The translations under genes were made by a program, and so were the position numbers. Shown here in pieces: positions 19,535 to 28,542 of a DNA stretch of 64,000 nucleotides (within the stretch, counting starts at the first letter, position 1; each line of letters begins with the position of its first letter). The stretch covers positions 19,441 through 83,440 of the forward strand of contig CAWHYZ010000007.1 of NCBI GenBank assembly GCA_963833605.1. The letters run 5' to 3'. Origin of the DNA: JAFAXD01 sp963833605. GTDB lineage: Bacteria; Pseudomonadota; Alphaproteobacteria; Rhizobiales; Xanthobacteraceae. The notes under the pieces are model-generated. The model made no database searches, had not been told where the DNA came from, and saw only the letters and a program-made list of their open reading frames with translations.

Positions 19535-20380
19535 ATGTCCATCGATTACGCCGCCGAATACAACAACCGCGCCCGCATCGCCAACGCCGATGAGATTCTC
19601 GGGCGCATCGCGCGCGGCGCCGTCGCCTATCGGGCGCAGGCGCTGGCGCGACGGCCGGACGACCTGAACCTGCGCTACGGGGCGACACCGCGCCAGATCA
19701 TCGATCTGTTCCGGGCCGACGCCGGCGCGAACGCGCCGCTCGCCGTGTTCATCCATGGCGGGTTCTGGCGCTCGCTCGATCCGACCCATTTCAGCGCGGC
19801 GGCGAAAGGGCTCAACGGCCGCGGCATCGACGTGGCGCTCGCCGGCTACGATCTCTGCCCGCAGGTCACGATCGGGCAGATCGTCGACGAGATGCGCGCG
19901 GCCTGTCTTTATCTCTGGAAGCGATTTGCAAAACGCCTGCTGGTGTTCGGCCACTCCGCCGGCGGCCATCTCGCCGCCGCGCTGTTCGCCACCGATTGGC
20001 AAAAACTCGGCGCGCCTGCCGATCTGGTGCCGGCCGCCACGGGGATTTCCGGGGTGTATGAGCTCGCCCCGCTCATCCACACGCCGATGAACGAGGACTT
20101 CCGTCTCGATGAAGCCGAGGCGCGTCGCCAGTCGCCGCTGTATTGGACCCCGCCGGCCGGGCGGCCGTTCGACGTGATCGTCGGTGCCACCGAATCGAAC
20201 GAGTTTCTGCGCCAGAGCCGCACCCTTGCGGACGCCTGGGCCAAGGCCGGCGTGCTTACCCGCTACGAGGCGCCGGCGGGCGAGAACCATTTCTCCGTGA
20301 TCGAACCGCTCGCCGATCCGAAGAGCGCGATGGTGGAACGGCTGGTGGCGCTCGCCGGGAAGACGCGCGGCTCGCTTTGA
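19535..20380 (+). CDS. alpha/beta hydrolase (esterase/arylformamidase-like)
   Basis: A 281-residue cytoplasmic hydrolase. It shows the oxyanion motif FIHGGFWRS (about residue 73) and nucleophile FGHSAGGHLAAAL (Ser about 146). A late His lies in GENHFSVIEPL, giving a complete catalytic triad layout. The HGGFW motif and the opening DYAAEYNNRARI resemble kynurenine formamidase-like and related esterases, but the substrate cannot be assigned. It follows the toxin-antitoxin pair and precedes a repeat block, so it is probably monocistronic. Confidence 0.8.
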   Translation: MSIDYAAEYNNRARIANADEILGRIARGAVAYRAQALARRPDDLNLRYGATPRQIIDLFRADAGANAPLAVFIHGGFWRSLDPTHFSAAAKGLNGRGIDVALAGYDLCPQVTIGQIVDEMRAACLYLWKRFAKRLLVFGHSAGGHLAAALFATDWQKLGAPADLVPAATGISGVYELAPLIHTPMNEDFRLDEAEARRQSPLYWTPPAGRPFDVIVGATESNEFLRQSRTLADAWAKAGVLTRYEAPAGENHFSVIEPLADPKSAMVERLVALAGKTRGSL

Positions 20381-20445
20381 AGCGATGTTCGCTACGCATG
20401 GCTGTGCGAGGAGGCGTAGCCGGCCATTTTGCCACACGGGTTGTC

Positions 20446-20652
20446 ATGGATGCCCTACACGCGTGCGCACAAGGGCATCCATGAGAGCATGGGCATGTGG
20501 ACGGGAGTTTGCGCCGCCAGCGCGCCCGCCATGGATGCCCTATGCACGTGCGCACAAGGGCATCCATGAGAGCATGGGCATGTGGACGGGAGTTTGCGCC
20601 GCCAGGGCGCCCGCCATGGATGCCCTATACGCGTGCGCACAAGGGCATCCAT
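20446..20652. repeat. 85-bp tandem repeat with ATGGATGCCC hairpins
   Basis: Hairpins of the form ATGGATGCCC...GGGCATCCAT start at 20446, 20531 and 20616, an exact 85-bp period. The two full units are nearly identical, including the spacer GAGCATGGGCATGTGGACGG. The same hairpin family recurs at 59017-59202 and, degenerate, at 59690-59880. Confidence 0.8.
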
Positions 20653-20715
20653 GCAAGCATGACGTCCACGGCGAATTCTGGGGTCCATGTGCGCAAGGCG
20701 CTGGCCGATGTGCGC

Positions 20716-21501
20716 CTAAAACCAATAGCGCCAGGCAAAGACCACAGTCAGCATTGCGCCCACCGCCACCACGACGACCCGCATCAGCGCGTGCGGGGCG
20801 ATCTGCGCCAGCCGCGCCCCGATGACGGCGCCGATCAGCGCGCCCGCCATCATGATCAGGGTCGGCGTCCACGGCACCGCGCCCTGCACGATGAACACCG
20901 CCGCCGCGGTGAGACTGTTGAGGCTCGTCACCAGGTTCTTGGTGACGTTGGTGGCGCGATAGTCGCCGGGCGTGCTGATCGACAAAACGCCGAGCAGCAG
21001 CACGCCGACGCCGGCGCCGAAATAGCCGCCATAGAACGAGACCGGGAAGATCACGCCGACGCCGTGTCCAAAGCGTTGCGGGCTGTTGTCCTGATCGCCG
21101 GCGCGCTCGCGGATGTACGTGCTGATGCGGCCCGCAAAGGCGAACAGCACCGTCGCAAAGCCGAGCAGCAGCGGCACCAGCAGCGCGAATACGCGCTCGG
21201 GCGTACGCAACAGCATGAGCGCGCCAGCCAGCGCGCCGACGAGCGATGCCAGCACCAGACCTGCGAACGCGCGATTGAGCGGCGGGAGTTGGGTGCGGTC
21301 ATAGAGCGCCGCCAGCAGGTTCCCGGGCGACAGCGCGACCAGGTTGCAGACGGTCGCGATCACCGGCGGCAGGCCGGTCGCGAGCAGCACCGGATAGGTG
21401 AACAGCGCCGCGCCGCCGACGAGCGAGGAAATGGTCCCGCCCGCGATGCCGGTGAGGACGAGAAGGAGCGTGTGGGAGAGGTCCACTTGGCGCTTCACCA
21501 A
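20716..21501 (-). CDS. TauE/SafE-family membrane transporter
   Basis: A 261-residue polytopic inner-membrane protein with about eight hydrophobic segments. The family glycine-rich repeats appear twice: GIAGGTISSLVGGAALFTYP near the N-terminus and SFYGGYFGAGVGVLLL near residue 155. TauE/SafE proteins are proposed exporters of sulfite, sulfoacetate or other small anions. No neighbouring sulfur gene fixes the substrate here. The start lies about 40 bases before a palindromic repeat and an acyl-CoA dehydrogenase gene on the same strand. Confidence 0.85.
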   Translation of the reverse strand: MVKRQVDLSHTLLLVLTGIAGGTISSLVGGAALFTYPVLLATGLPPVIATVCNLVALSPGNLLAALYDRTQLPPLNRAFAGLVLASLVGALAGALMLLRTPERVFALLVPLLLGFATVLFAFAGRISTYIRERAGDQDNSPQRFGHGVGVIFPVSFYGGYFGAGVGVLLLGVLSISTPGDYRATNVTKNLVTSLNSLTAAAVFIVQGAVPWTPTLIMMAGALIGAVIGARLAQIAPHALMRVVVVAVGAMLTVVFAWRYWF

Positions 21502-21506
21502 ACTCT

Positions 21507-21640
21507 GTCATCACCCGCGCAAGCGGGTGATCCAGTAACCAGTTTCAACGCTGCGTGTCTGGAGTACTGGGTCGCCCGCTTTCGGGGCACCCCATCGCGC
21601 AAGCGCGATGGGGACCCCTCGCGGGCGATGACACTCCCGT
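21507..21640. repeat. palindromic intergenic repeat
   Basis: Contains TCACCCGCGCAAGCGGGTGA, then CCCATCGCGCAAGCGCGATGGG, with outer arms GTCATCACCC and GGGCGATGAC. This is a nested-hairpin repeat of the kind scattered in Bradyrhizobium-type genomes. Shorter relatives lie near 59405-59640. Confidence 0.65.
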
Positions 21641-21651
21641 GGAGTGGACCT

Positions 21652-22864
21652 TCAGAAAAACGCCTGGATCCCGGTCTGCGCGCGGCCCAGGATCAGCGCG
21701 TGGATGTCGTGCGTGCCCTCGTAGGTGTTCACGGTCTCGAGGTTCGCCATCACCCGCATGACGTGGAACTCCTCCGAGATGCCGTTGCCGCCGTGCATGT
21801 CGCGGGCAAGCCGCGCGATCTCCAGCGCCTTGCCGCAATTGTTGCGCTTGAGCATCGACACCGCCGGCGGGGCGGCGGTGCCTTTCTCCATCATGCGGCC
21901 CAGCCGCAGCGCGCCCGCAAGCCCGAGCGCGATCTCGGTCTGCATGTCGGCGAGCTTCTTCTGAAATCAGCTGATTGGCGGCGAGCGGCCGGCCGAACTG
22001 CTTGCGGTCGAGCACATATTGACGCGCCCGGTGCCAGCAGAATTCCGCCGCCCCCATGGCGCCCCAGGCAATCCCGAAGCGCGCGTTGTTGAGGCAGCCG
22101 AACGGGCCGGCGAGACCCTTCACGTTCGGCAACAGGTTCTCTTCCGGGATCACGGCGTCCTGCAGCACGATCTCGCCGGTCACCGACACCCGCATCGAGA
22201 GCTTGCCGGTGATCTTCGGAGTGGAGAAGCCCTTGGTGTCGCGCTCGACGATGAAACCGCGGATCGTGTCGTCGAGCTTTGCCCATACCACCGCGACGTC
22301 GGCGATCGGCGAATTGGTGATCCACATCTTGGCGCCGTTGAGCCTGAAGCCGCCAGGCACCTTCTCGGCGCGGGTGATCATCGAGCCGGGGTCGGAGCCG
22401 TGGTCGGGCTCGGTGAGGCCGAAGCAGCCGACCAGTTCGCCGCTGGCGAGCTTGGGCAGATATTTGCGGCGCTGCGCTTCGCTGCCGTAGGCGAAGATCG
22501 GGTGCATCACCAGCGAGGATTGCACCGACGCGGTCGAGCGGTAGCCGGAATCGACGCGGTCGAGCTCGCGCGCGATCAGCCCGTAGGCCACGTAGCCAAG
22601 GCCGGCACCGCCGTAGTCCTCCGGAATGGTGGAGCCAAGGAGCCCCAGCGCGCCCATGTCGCTGATGGTCTTGCGATCGAACTTCTCCTCGCGGAAGGCT
22701 TCGATCACGCCGGGAAACAGCTTGTCCTGGGCAAAGCCGCGCGCGGTGTCGCGCACCATCCGCTCCTCCGAGGTGAGCTCGCCCTCGAGATCGAGCGGGT
22801 CTTCCCAGTTGAAGTCGGCGCTCTTGGCGGCGACCGTTTTGCGCTTCTCGGCCAGCTGGCTCAT
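21652..22864 (-). CDS. acyl-CoA dehydrogenase, glutaryl-CoA dehydrogenase-like (one frameshift)
   Basis: A flavoprotein oxidising an acyl-CoA and passing electrons to ETF; the sequence most resembles glutaryl-CoA dehydrogenase (GcdH) of lysine and aromatic breakdown. Visible: SADFNWEDPLDLEGELTSEE at the start, CFGLTEPDHGSDPGSM, FRLNGAKMWITNSPIADV, RMVRDTARGF, and the catalytic Glu region NTYEGTHDIHALILGRAQTG at the end. The frame breaks at about 21965. Deleting one base in AAA 21964-21966 gives ANQLIQKKLADMQTEI and a normal ~404-residue enzyme ending at 21652. The start at 22864 is an ATG behind GGAGAGC. Confidence 0.87.
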
Positions 22865-22951
22865 CGATGCTCTCCTGGAATGCGGGCAATGCGGACGTTT
22901 GCCTGACTATAGCGCCTTGGGCTGTTAAACTCACCTGCAAGGGAGGATGCA

Positions 22952-23812
22952 ATGCGAGAGTTCAAGGGCAGGACCGCGTTCGTCACCGGCGCGGCCAGCG
23001 GCATCGGACTTGGGCTTGCGCGCAGCTTCCTCGACCGCGGCATGAACGTGATGATGGCCGATGTCGAGGATGCGGCCCTCAAGGCGGCGGTGCACGGCTT
23101 CTCCAACTACGGCGACCGGGTCGCGAGCCTGCGCTGCGACGTGTCGATTGCCGAGGAGCTCCACGCCGCGGCCGCGCGCACGTTCGCGACCTTCGGCAAC
23201 GTGCACATTCTCTGCAACAACGCCGGGGTGTCGCCCGCCGGCCAGGTCGAGGAGATCGCGCTGAGCGATTGGGACTGGGCGATCGGCGTCAACCTCTACG
23301 GCCTGATCCACGGCATGCGCGCGTTTCTGCCGCACATGAAACAGCACGGCGAGCCCGGCCACATCGTCAACACGTCGTCGATGTCGGGGCTCACGCCCAA
23401 GGCGCTCGCCGGACCTTACGGCGCGACCAAGTTCGCAATCGTCGGCCTGTCGCACGTGCTGCACGACGAACTCGCCGACACCAACATCGGGGTGAGCGTG
23501 CTGTGCCCGGGCTGGACCCGCACCAACATGCCGGACAACGGCCGCAATCGCCCGGCGCGGTTCGGCGGGGCGTTCGACTACCGCACCGACCCGGTGCTGG
23601 CCGAGCGCAACAAGCGTTACGTCGAGGGCTCGCGCGCCGGGCTCGACCCGCTCGACCTCGCGGCGCTGGTGATGCGGGCGATCGAGGAGAACGAGTTCTA
23701 CATCATCACCCAGCCCGACCGGCGCGGGGACGTGCAGGCGCGCTACGACGAGATCATGACCGCGTTCGATGCGGCGGCCGCGCGGCTGCCGCGGATCCTG
23801 AAGGCGGGGTAA
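22952..23812 (+). CDS. SDR-family NAD(P)-dependent oxidoreductase
   Basis: A 286-residue classical short-chain dehydrogenase. The cofactor motif is TGAASGIGLGLA (about residues 11-22), followed by DVEDAAL, CNNAGVSP (about 90) and the catalytic SS...YGATK (Ser about 143, Tyr about 156, Lys about 160). The C-terminus is longer than average. A GGGAGG site precedes the ATG. The gene is divergent from the acyl-CoA dehydrogenase and may serve the same catabolic pathway; the substrate is unknown. Confidence 0.85.
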   Translation: MREFKGRTAFVTGAASGIGLGLARSFLDRGMNVMMADVEDAALKAAVHGFSNYGDRVASLRCDVSIAEELHAAAARTFATFGNVHILCNNAGVSPAGQVEEIALSDWDWAIGVNLYGLIHGMRAFLPHMKQHGEPGHIVNTSSMSGLTPKALAGPYGATKFAIVGLSHVLHDELADTNIGVSVLCPGWTRTNMPDNGRNRPARFGGAFDYRTDPVLAERNKRYVEGSRAGLDPLDLAALVMRAIEENEFYIITQPDRRGDVQARYDEIMTAFDAAAARLPRILKAG

Positions 23813-23847
23813 ACATGAATGGCAACGATGCGCGATGCCACAGGTCA

Positions 23848-23988
23848 CCTCTCCCCGCTTGCGGGGAGAGGTCGGCGCGAAGCGCCGGGTGAGGGGGCGC
23901 ATCAGCGAGTCTGAGTGTTTGGTAAGTCCCCCTCACCCGATTTCTCGCTTCGCTCCAAATCGACCTCTCCCCGCAAGCGGGGAGAGGT
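23848..23988. repeat. inverted palindrome pair A
   Basis: Two copies of a 24-nt perfect hairpin (arms CCTCTCCCCGC and GCGGGGAGAGG) in inverted order, TT loop on the left and AA loop on the right. Between them lie the inner arms GGGTGAGGGGGC and CCCCCTCACCCG. The spacer is about 45 bases. The same plan recurs at 37308, 45553, 56248, 56506 and 58768. Confidence 0.85.
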
Positions 23989-24037
23989 GGAGGAGAGGCG
24001 CTGCGCCCGGGACACAAGATCGCAGGAGCAACAACCG

Positions 24038-25279
24038 ATGAAATTCCATTGGTTCCATTTGATGCCCTATCCGTACCTGCCGGACCGGTTCCGCGAGCGC
24101 TATCCGTCGGTGTGGGTCGATCTGCCCGCCGGCGAAGTCTACGACCCGGTCAAGGGCCATCAGGTCTACAACGACTATCTCGATCAGCTCGAATTTGCCG
24201 AGCGCGCGGGCTTCGACGGCATCTGCGTCAACGAGCATCATCAGAACGGCTACGGCCTGATGCCGTCCCCCAATCTGATGGCTGCGGCGCTGGCGCGGCG
24301 CACCTCCAAGGCCAAGCTGATCGTGCTCGGCAACTCGGTCGCGCTCTATGATCCGCCGACGCGCGTCGCCGAGGAGATGGCGATGCTCGATGTCCTGTCG
24401 GGCGGACGGCTGGTGTCCGGCTTCCCGGTCGGCACCGGCATGGATACGGCGTTCTGCTACGGCGCCAACCCGGCGACCTTGCGCGACAAATATCGCGAGG
24501 GGGTCGAGCTCGTCCTGCGCGCCTGGAAGACCCGCAAGCCGTTCGCCTTCAACGGCAAGTACACGCAGCTGCGCTATGTCAATCCGTGGCCGGTGCCGAT
24601 CCAGACCCCGCATCCGCCGATCTGGATCCCCGGCGGCGGCTCGATCGAGACCTGGGAGTGGTGCGTGCAGAACAATTTCCTGTACGCCTACCTGTCGTAC
24701 TGGGGCTACGAGGCCGGCCGGCCGGTGATGGATGGGTTCTGGGAGACGGTCGAACGTCTCGGCGCTGACAAAAACCCCTATCGGGCCGGCTTCCTGCAAT
24801 TTGTCGGCGTCGCTGACAGCGATGCCGACGCGGAGCGGCTGTACGCCGAAGCCGGCGAATATTTCTACAATCGCTGCTTCCACATCGGCGCCGGCTTCTA
24901 CAGTCCGCCCGGCTATTCCAGCGTGGCCACCATCCGCCGCGGCATCAACAGCGCGGTCGTGCAGGCCTCCAAACATCTGCGCACTGCGTCGGTGACCTGG
25001 AAGCACCTGATCGACGACGGCGTCATCATCGCCGGCAGCCCGCAGACCATCGTCGACCGGCTCAACGACATGGCCGACAAGATCAACGTCGGTCACGTCA
25101 TGCTGCTTTGCCAGTTCGGCAACATGCCGATGGAGACGGTGCTCTACAACACGGCGCGGTTTGCGCGCGACGTGATGCCGAAGCTGCGCAATCGGTTCAG
25201 CGAACACGAGGACCACTGGTGGCCGAAGACCGCCGTCGACGTGCAGAAGCCGGCGTCGCTCAACATCGCGGCGGAGTAG
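24038..25279 (+). CDS. LLM-class flavin-dependent oxidoreductase
   Basis: A 413-residue luciferase-like monooxygenase (TIM barrel, reduced FMN). It opens MKFHWFHLMPYPYLPDRFRE and has the family segments FAERAGFDGICVNEHHQNGY, EEMAMLDVLSGGRLVSGFP and PHPPIWIPGGGSIETWEWC. The region VIIAGSPQTIVDRLNDM is also typical. The ATG at 24038 follows AGGAG; an upstream in-frame ATG lies inside the palindrome repeat and was rejected. It is followed after 4 bases by an alpha/beta hydrolase, so the pair likely forms an oxygenase-hydrolase step. A second LLM gene is at 55099. Confidence 0.88.
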   Translation: MKFHWFHLMPYPYLPDRFRERYPSVWVDLPAGEVYDPVKGHQVYNDYLDQLEFAERAGFDGICVNEHHQNGYGLMPSPNLMAAALARRTSKAKLIVLGNSVALYDPPTRVAEEMAMLDVLSGGRLVSGFPVGTGMDTAFCYGANPATLRDKYREGVELVLRAWKTRKPFAFNGKYTQLRYVNPWPVPIQTPHPPIWIPGGGSIETWEWCVQNNFLYAYLSYWGYEAGRPVMDGFWETVERLGADKNPYRAGFLQFVGVADSDADAERLYAEAGEYFYNRCFHIGAGFYSPPGYSSVATIRRGINSAVVQASKHLRTASVTWKHLIDDGVIIAGSPQTIVDRLNDMADKINVGHVMLLCQFGNMPMETVLYNTARFARDVMPKLRNRFSEHEDHWWPKTAVDVQKPASLNIAAE

Positions 25280-25283
25280 CATC

Positions 25284-26078
25284 ATGTTGGCAAGCGAGAC
25301 CATCCGTCATCCCGACGGCCGAACCAGCAAAGTGTTTCGCGCCGGGCAGGGGCCAGTCGTCGTCTGGCTGCACGGCCCGCACGGCATCCGCGGACATGAC
25401 CCGGTGATCGCCGAGCTCGCCAAGCGCCGCACCGTGGTGGCGCCGCTCGCGCCCGGTTTCGCCGATCTGGCCGAGCTCGACGCGATCGGCAACGTGCATG
25501 AGCTCGCGCTGCATTACGACGACGTGCTGGCGGCGCTCGGTCTCGACGCGGTCACGCTGGTCGGGCACTCGTTCGGCGCCATGGCGGCGGCCGAGGTCGC
25601 GGCGCATTTTCCGCGGCGGGTCGCGCGCCTCGCCCTGATTTCGCCGATCGGTCTGTGGCTCGACCAGCACCCGCTGCCGGACATGTTCGCGGTGCCGTAC
25701 ATGACGATCGACACGGTGCTGTGGAAAGCCGGCAAGCCGATCCCTGCCATGGCCGATCCGGCCGACGAGCCCAACAATCCGGTCGAGCGCCAGGTCGCAA
25801 TCTCCCAAGGGCTCACCACGGTCGCGAAGTTCGTCTGGCCGCTGCCCGACCGCGGCCTGCGCCGGCGGCTGCCGCGCATCACGGCGCAGACGCTGGTGAT
25901 CGCCGGCGCCGACGACCGCTTCGTGCCCGCGCGCTATGTGGAGGAATTCGCGGCGCGCATCCCGGGCGCCCGCACGGCGATCGTTGCCGATGCCGCCCAC
26001 ATGGTGCCCTACGAGCAACCGGCCGAGGTTTTTCGCCTGCTCGACGGGTGGTCCGACCAGAAGGGCAAGGCCGCTTAG
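25284..26078 (+). CDS. alpha/beta-fold hydrolase
   Basis: A 264-residue hydrolase in an operon with the preceding LLM oxidoreductase (4-base gap). The oxyanion region is VVVWLHGPHG and the nucleophile lies in LVGHSFGAMAAAEVAAHFPR (Ser about 93). The acid is in VIAGADDRFVPARYV and the His in ADAAHMVPYEQPAEVFRLLD. This looks like the meta-cleavage product hydrolase and ester hydrolase type. Probably acts on the product of the flavin oxygenase; actual substrate unknown. Confidence 0.83.
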   Translation: MLASETIRHPDGRTSKVFRAGQGPVVVWLHGPHGIRGHDPVIAELAKRRTVVAPLAPGFADLAELDAIGNVHELALHYDDVLAALGLDAVTLVGHSFGAMAAAEVAAHFPRRVARLALISPIGLWLDQHPLPDMFAVPYMTIDTVLWKAGKPIPAMADPADEPNNPVERQVAISQGLTTVAKFVWPLPDRGLRRRLPRITAQTLVIAGADDRFVPARYVEEFAARIPGARTAIVADAAHMVPYEQPAEVFRLLDGWSDQKGKAA

Positions 26079-26333
26079 ATCGGGTTAGGGGCTAGATCTA
26101 TGAGTTTATTGTTGTTTTTATCTCAGGTTTCGACGCGAGCAGGCTGCGGGTTTGGTCGGAATCAAAATCTACCGCTCTTGGTGTGACCTACCGCATACCG
26201 GGTTTCGCTCCGCGCGAGGCAACCTGCATAGGCGGTGCTGCGGTAGGCGCATAACTACATTGCACTGCACACATTATGTTGCTGCAACGCAGCATGGATG
26301 CGATACTGCCCGCAACCAAGGGAACCAGAACAG

Positions 26334-26633
26334 ATGAGCAGTGCCTGGAAGACCAAATACGGCAAGCGGCGCGTCAAGCACGAGCCGCCCACCCTCGACG
26401 ACGCGATTTTCGCGGCGCGGGGCCTGACCGACAACGTGCAACAGCAGGTCGAGATCGCCGCATCGCTGATCGGGCTGTCACCGGATGAGGTCAGGCCGGC
26501 GGTGCTCAAGTCCGCCCAGGGCGCGAAGCAACTGACCCTCGTACAGCCGACCAGCGGACGCTCACAGCGCACCGTCGTGGTCGAACGAATCGCGACGCGC
26601 CGGCCGGCCGACCGGCGCCGCGTCGGCTCGTGA
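26334..26633 (+). CDS. conserved hypothetical protein, 99 aa
   Basis: Begins MSSAWKTKYGKRRVKHEPPT and holds a helical core DAIFAARGLTDNVQQQVEIA then ASLIGLSPDEVRPAVLKSAQ, ending in a basic tail. The composition is typical of small Bradyrhizobium-type proteins and looks truly coding. The helix with EVRPAV and the basic ends would fit a nucleic-acid-binding role, but no domain is recognised. The ATG at 26334 was chosen because upstream codons look non-coding. Confidence 0.65.
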   Translation: MSSAWKTKYGKRRVKHEPPTLDDAIFAARGLTDNVQQQVEIAASLIGLSPDEVRPAVLKSAQGAKQLTLVQPTSGRSQRTVVVERIATRRPADRRRVGS

Positions 26634-26738
26634 AGAGATCTTGTGAGCGTCGCGTCGGGGGGGCGCGATCCAAGCTGGCCATTGCCGACTTGGACCGGGG
26701 CGCGCCTTGCTTCGCTCGACCCGAGCTGAGGGAGCGGG

Positions 26739-26879
26739 TTACGGCTTTTTGCCGATCGCGCTGGTCATAGGGGCGCGCTCTCCCTGGGCTGCGGCTTTGT
26801 AGGCCGAGACCTTGGTTTTCGGCTTGTCCGACTTGGGTTTCTTCTTCTCCTTGCTGGTTCGCATCTGACCTTTGGCCAT
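26739..26879 (-). CDS. small basic conserved protein, 46 aa
   Basis: Reads MAKGQMRTSKEKKKPKSDKP and then KTKVSAYKAAAQGERAP, a very Lys-rich peptide of a type common in rhizobia (MAKGQxRxxKExKKPK). A GGAGG site lies correctly before the ATG on the minus strand. Probably a nucleic-acid-associated small protein; function unknown. Confidence 0.65.
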   Translation of the reverse strand: MAKGQMRTSKEKKKPKSDKPKTKVSAYKAAAQGERAPMTSAIGKKP

Positions 26880-26904
26880 GGGCTGCCTCCTGTGCTGTCG
26901 TGGG

Positions 26905-27501
26905 TCACGCTTTATGACGCCTCGCCGGCTTCGCGGCTTGTTTCTTTCCGGGTTTGACGCCTTTCGCCGACTGTCTGGTCTTGCCGACGGCCTTGGCGGC
27001 GGATTTCTGCTTGCCGGCGGCCCTTTGTGATGAGGCGGCATGGCGCGCACGCGTGCCGCCGCGGCTGCGTCCCGCAAAATGCTTGCCGCCCCGCCCGCGC
27101 CGTCCCGCGAAGCGCTTACCGCTGGGGGCTGCAGCAGCGCGCTCAGCGGCGCGGGCGTCAGCGGCCGCCTCCTCGGCTGCGGCCTTGGCGGCGGCCTCTT
27201 GGGCGGCCTGCACTTCCCGCATGGCCTCGCCCAGCCGGTCGGTCTTCTTGGCCACGAATGGGACCGGCGCGTCATCGGTCTTCACCGGCCAGCGCGATCC
27301 AATCATGCCCTTGGGGGATTGGTCGGCCGCATCCTTTGCGGCCTGCTCGGTCGGGTCCGTCGGCACTGCCTCGGGCGCCGGCGTCGTGCCCTCGTCCTGA
27401 ACGGCAGGCTCTTGCGCGAGCACGGGCGCGGGCCCTGCCAACAGCAGGGCCATCACCACTGCAAGGCACTGGCCACCAGTTCGCAACCGCAACCTCCGCA
27501 A
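26905..27501 (-). CDS. exported Ala/Lys/Arg-rich hypothetical protein
   Basis: The N-terminus (residues 1-30) is a signal peptide ending AGPAPVLAQE. The mature part has a short acidic region, then MIGSRWPVKTDDAPVPFVAK, a long alanine-rich helix (about 95-125) and a very basic low-complexity tail with KRFAGRRGRGGKHFAGRSRG. It reads from a TTG at 27501, so the start is uncertain. The basic tail suggests binding to nucleic acid or anionic polymer in the periplasm. No family assigned. Confidence 0.6.
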   Translation of the reverse strand: MRRLRLRTGGQCLAVVMALLLAGPAPVLAQEPAVQDEGTTPAPEAVPTDPTEQAAKDAADQSPKGMIGSRWPVKTDDAPVPFVAKKTDRLGEAMREVQAAQEAAAKAAAEEAAADARAAERAAAAPSGKRFAGRRGRGGKHFAGRSRGGTRARHAASSQRAAGKQKSAAKAVGKTRQSAKGVKPGKKQAAKPARRHKA

Positions 27502-27571
27502 CAGCCCAGCCTAACACAGGACATCGGCACGTGTTCAGGTAGATGAGGACGGCTGTCGTCCACCCTCTGCT

Positions 27572-28528
27572 TTACTTGATCGCCTGCGGGTTGATCGGCG
27601 AGCCAGTGCCGCCGGTAATGACCAGCGGCGGTCCGCAGAAGAAGAACTCGTAGACCTTGTCGGCGGCGCAGTCCTCCGCCAGTTCCTTGAGGTAGAACAT
27701 CTCGCCCATGGTCAACCCCATGGCGGGGATCACGACCCAATGCCAGGGTTGGTTCGCCTCCTTGGTCTCGTTCGGCCGCACCTCCACCCCCCAGGTGTCG
27801 GTGCAGATCGCGGCGATCTCCTTCGCCTGGCACCAGTAGCAGTTCTCGAACTTCACGCCAGGGGCATCGCCGCCCGCGTAGGCGCCCCAGTTTCCTTGCT
27901 TGAGACAGCGCTCCATCTGACCGGTGCGCACGATGACGAAATCGCCGCGCCGAACCTCGACCTTCTGGGCGCGCGCGCAGCGATCGAGTTCGTCGTTGGC
28001 AATGCCATAGCCGTCCGGCAGCCAGTCCATATTCTTGAAGCGCGGGATGTCGAGCAGGACGCCGCGGCCGACCATCCTGCTCTTGGAGTGCTCGATGCCG
28101 AGTTTGGCGAGGCCGTTACTGTCGACCATGCGCGCGTCATGGCCGTTGTACATCTTCTCCTCGTAGAAGATGTGGCCGAGCGAGTCCCAGTGGGTCGCGC
28201 ATTGGACCGGCATGTTGATGGCGTCGTCGGCGTAGCGGATGTTGGGTACCACGTCCTGGCGTCCGGCAACCGCGTCGGTGCCGGTCGCCAGCATGGTGTG
28301 GATCGGGTTCCAGCGCCCGCCGAACAGCCCGGTCTGCGGTCCGTTGCGATCGAGCGGGATGCCGAGTGCGAACACCTTGCCGTGCCGGATCAGACCGGCG
28401 GCGCGCACGATGTCCTCGGGCCGCACGTGATTGAGGGTACCGATCTGATCGTCGGCGCCCCAGCGGCCCCAGTTCTTGAGCTTCTCGGTCGCCTCCGCGA
28501 TCGCCTTCTTGCCGACGGTGATGTTCAT
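27572..28528 (-). CDS. cyclase-family protein (kynurenine formamidase-like, metal hydrolase)
   Basis: A 318-residue member of the cyclase family (PF04199-type), metal-dependent amide/lactone hydrolases. The metal motif is CATHWDSLGHIFYEEKMYNG (about residue 110), with further family blocks GRGVLLDIPRFKNMDWLPDG and RRGDFVIVRTGQMERCL. The C-terminus holds TDTWGVEVRPNE and a His in NQPWHWVVIPAMGLTMGEMF. It lies 14 bases before coxL on the same strand, so it probably opens the ring or amide of the compound oxidised by the molybdenum hydroxylase. Frame intact. Confidence 0.83.
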   Translation of the reverse strand: MNITVGKKAIAEATEKLKNWGRWGADDQIGTLNHVRPEDIVRAAGLIRHGKVFALGIPLDRNGPQTGLFGGRWNPIHTMLATGTDAVAGRQDVVPNIRYADDAINMPVQCATHWDSLGHIFYEEKMYNGHDARMVDSNGLAKLGIEHSKSRMVGRGVLLDIPRFKNMDWLPDGYGIANDELDRCARAQKVEVRRGDFVIVRTGQMERCLKQGNWGAYAGGDAPGVKFENCYWCQAKEIAAICTDTWGVEVRPNETKEANQPWHWVVIPAMGLTMGEMFYLKELAEDCAADKVYEFFFCGPPLVITGGTGSPINPQAIK

Positions 28529-28542
28529 CGCTTACTCCCGCA

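Noticed and set aside
20446..20652. CRISPR-like look of the 85-bp repeats
   Set aside because: The whole unit including the spacer is repeated, so it is a tandem repeat. There are no unique spacers and no cas genes.
23933..25303. 456-codon antisense ORF over the LLM oxidoreductase gene
   Set aside because: It is the GC-rich shadow of a well-conserved plus-strand gene and shows no motif. The same holds for long antisense ORFs at 9144-10211, 32434-33807, 34948-36237, 39476-40678, 45550-47079, 49167-50366 and 55021-56178.
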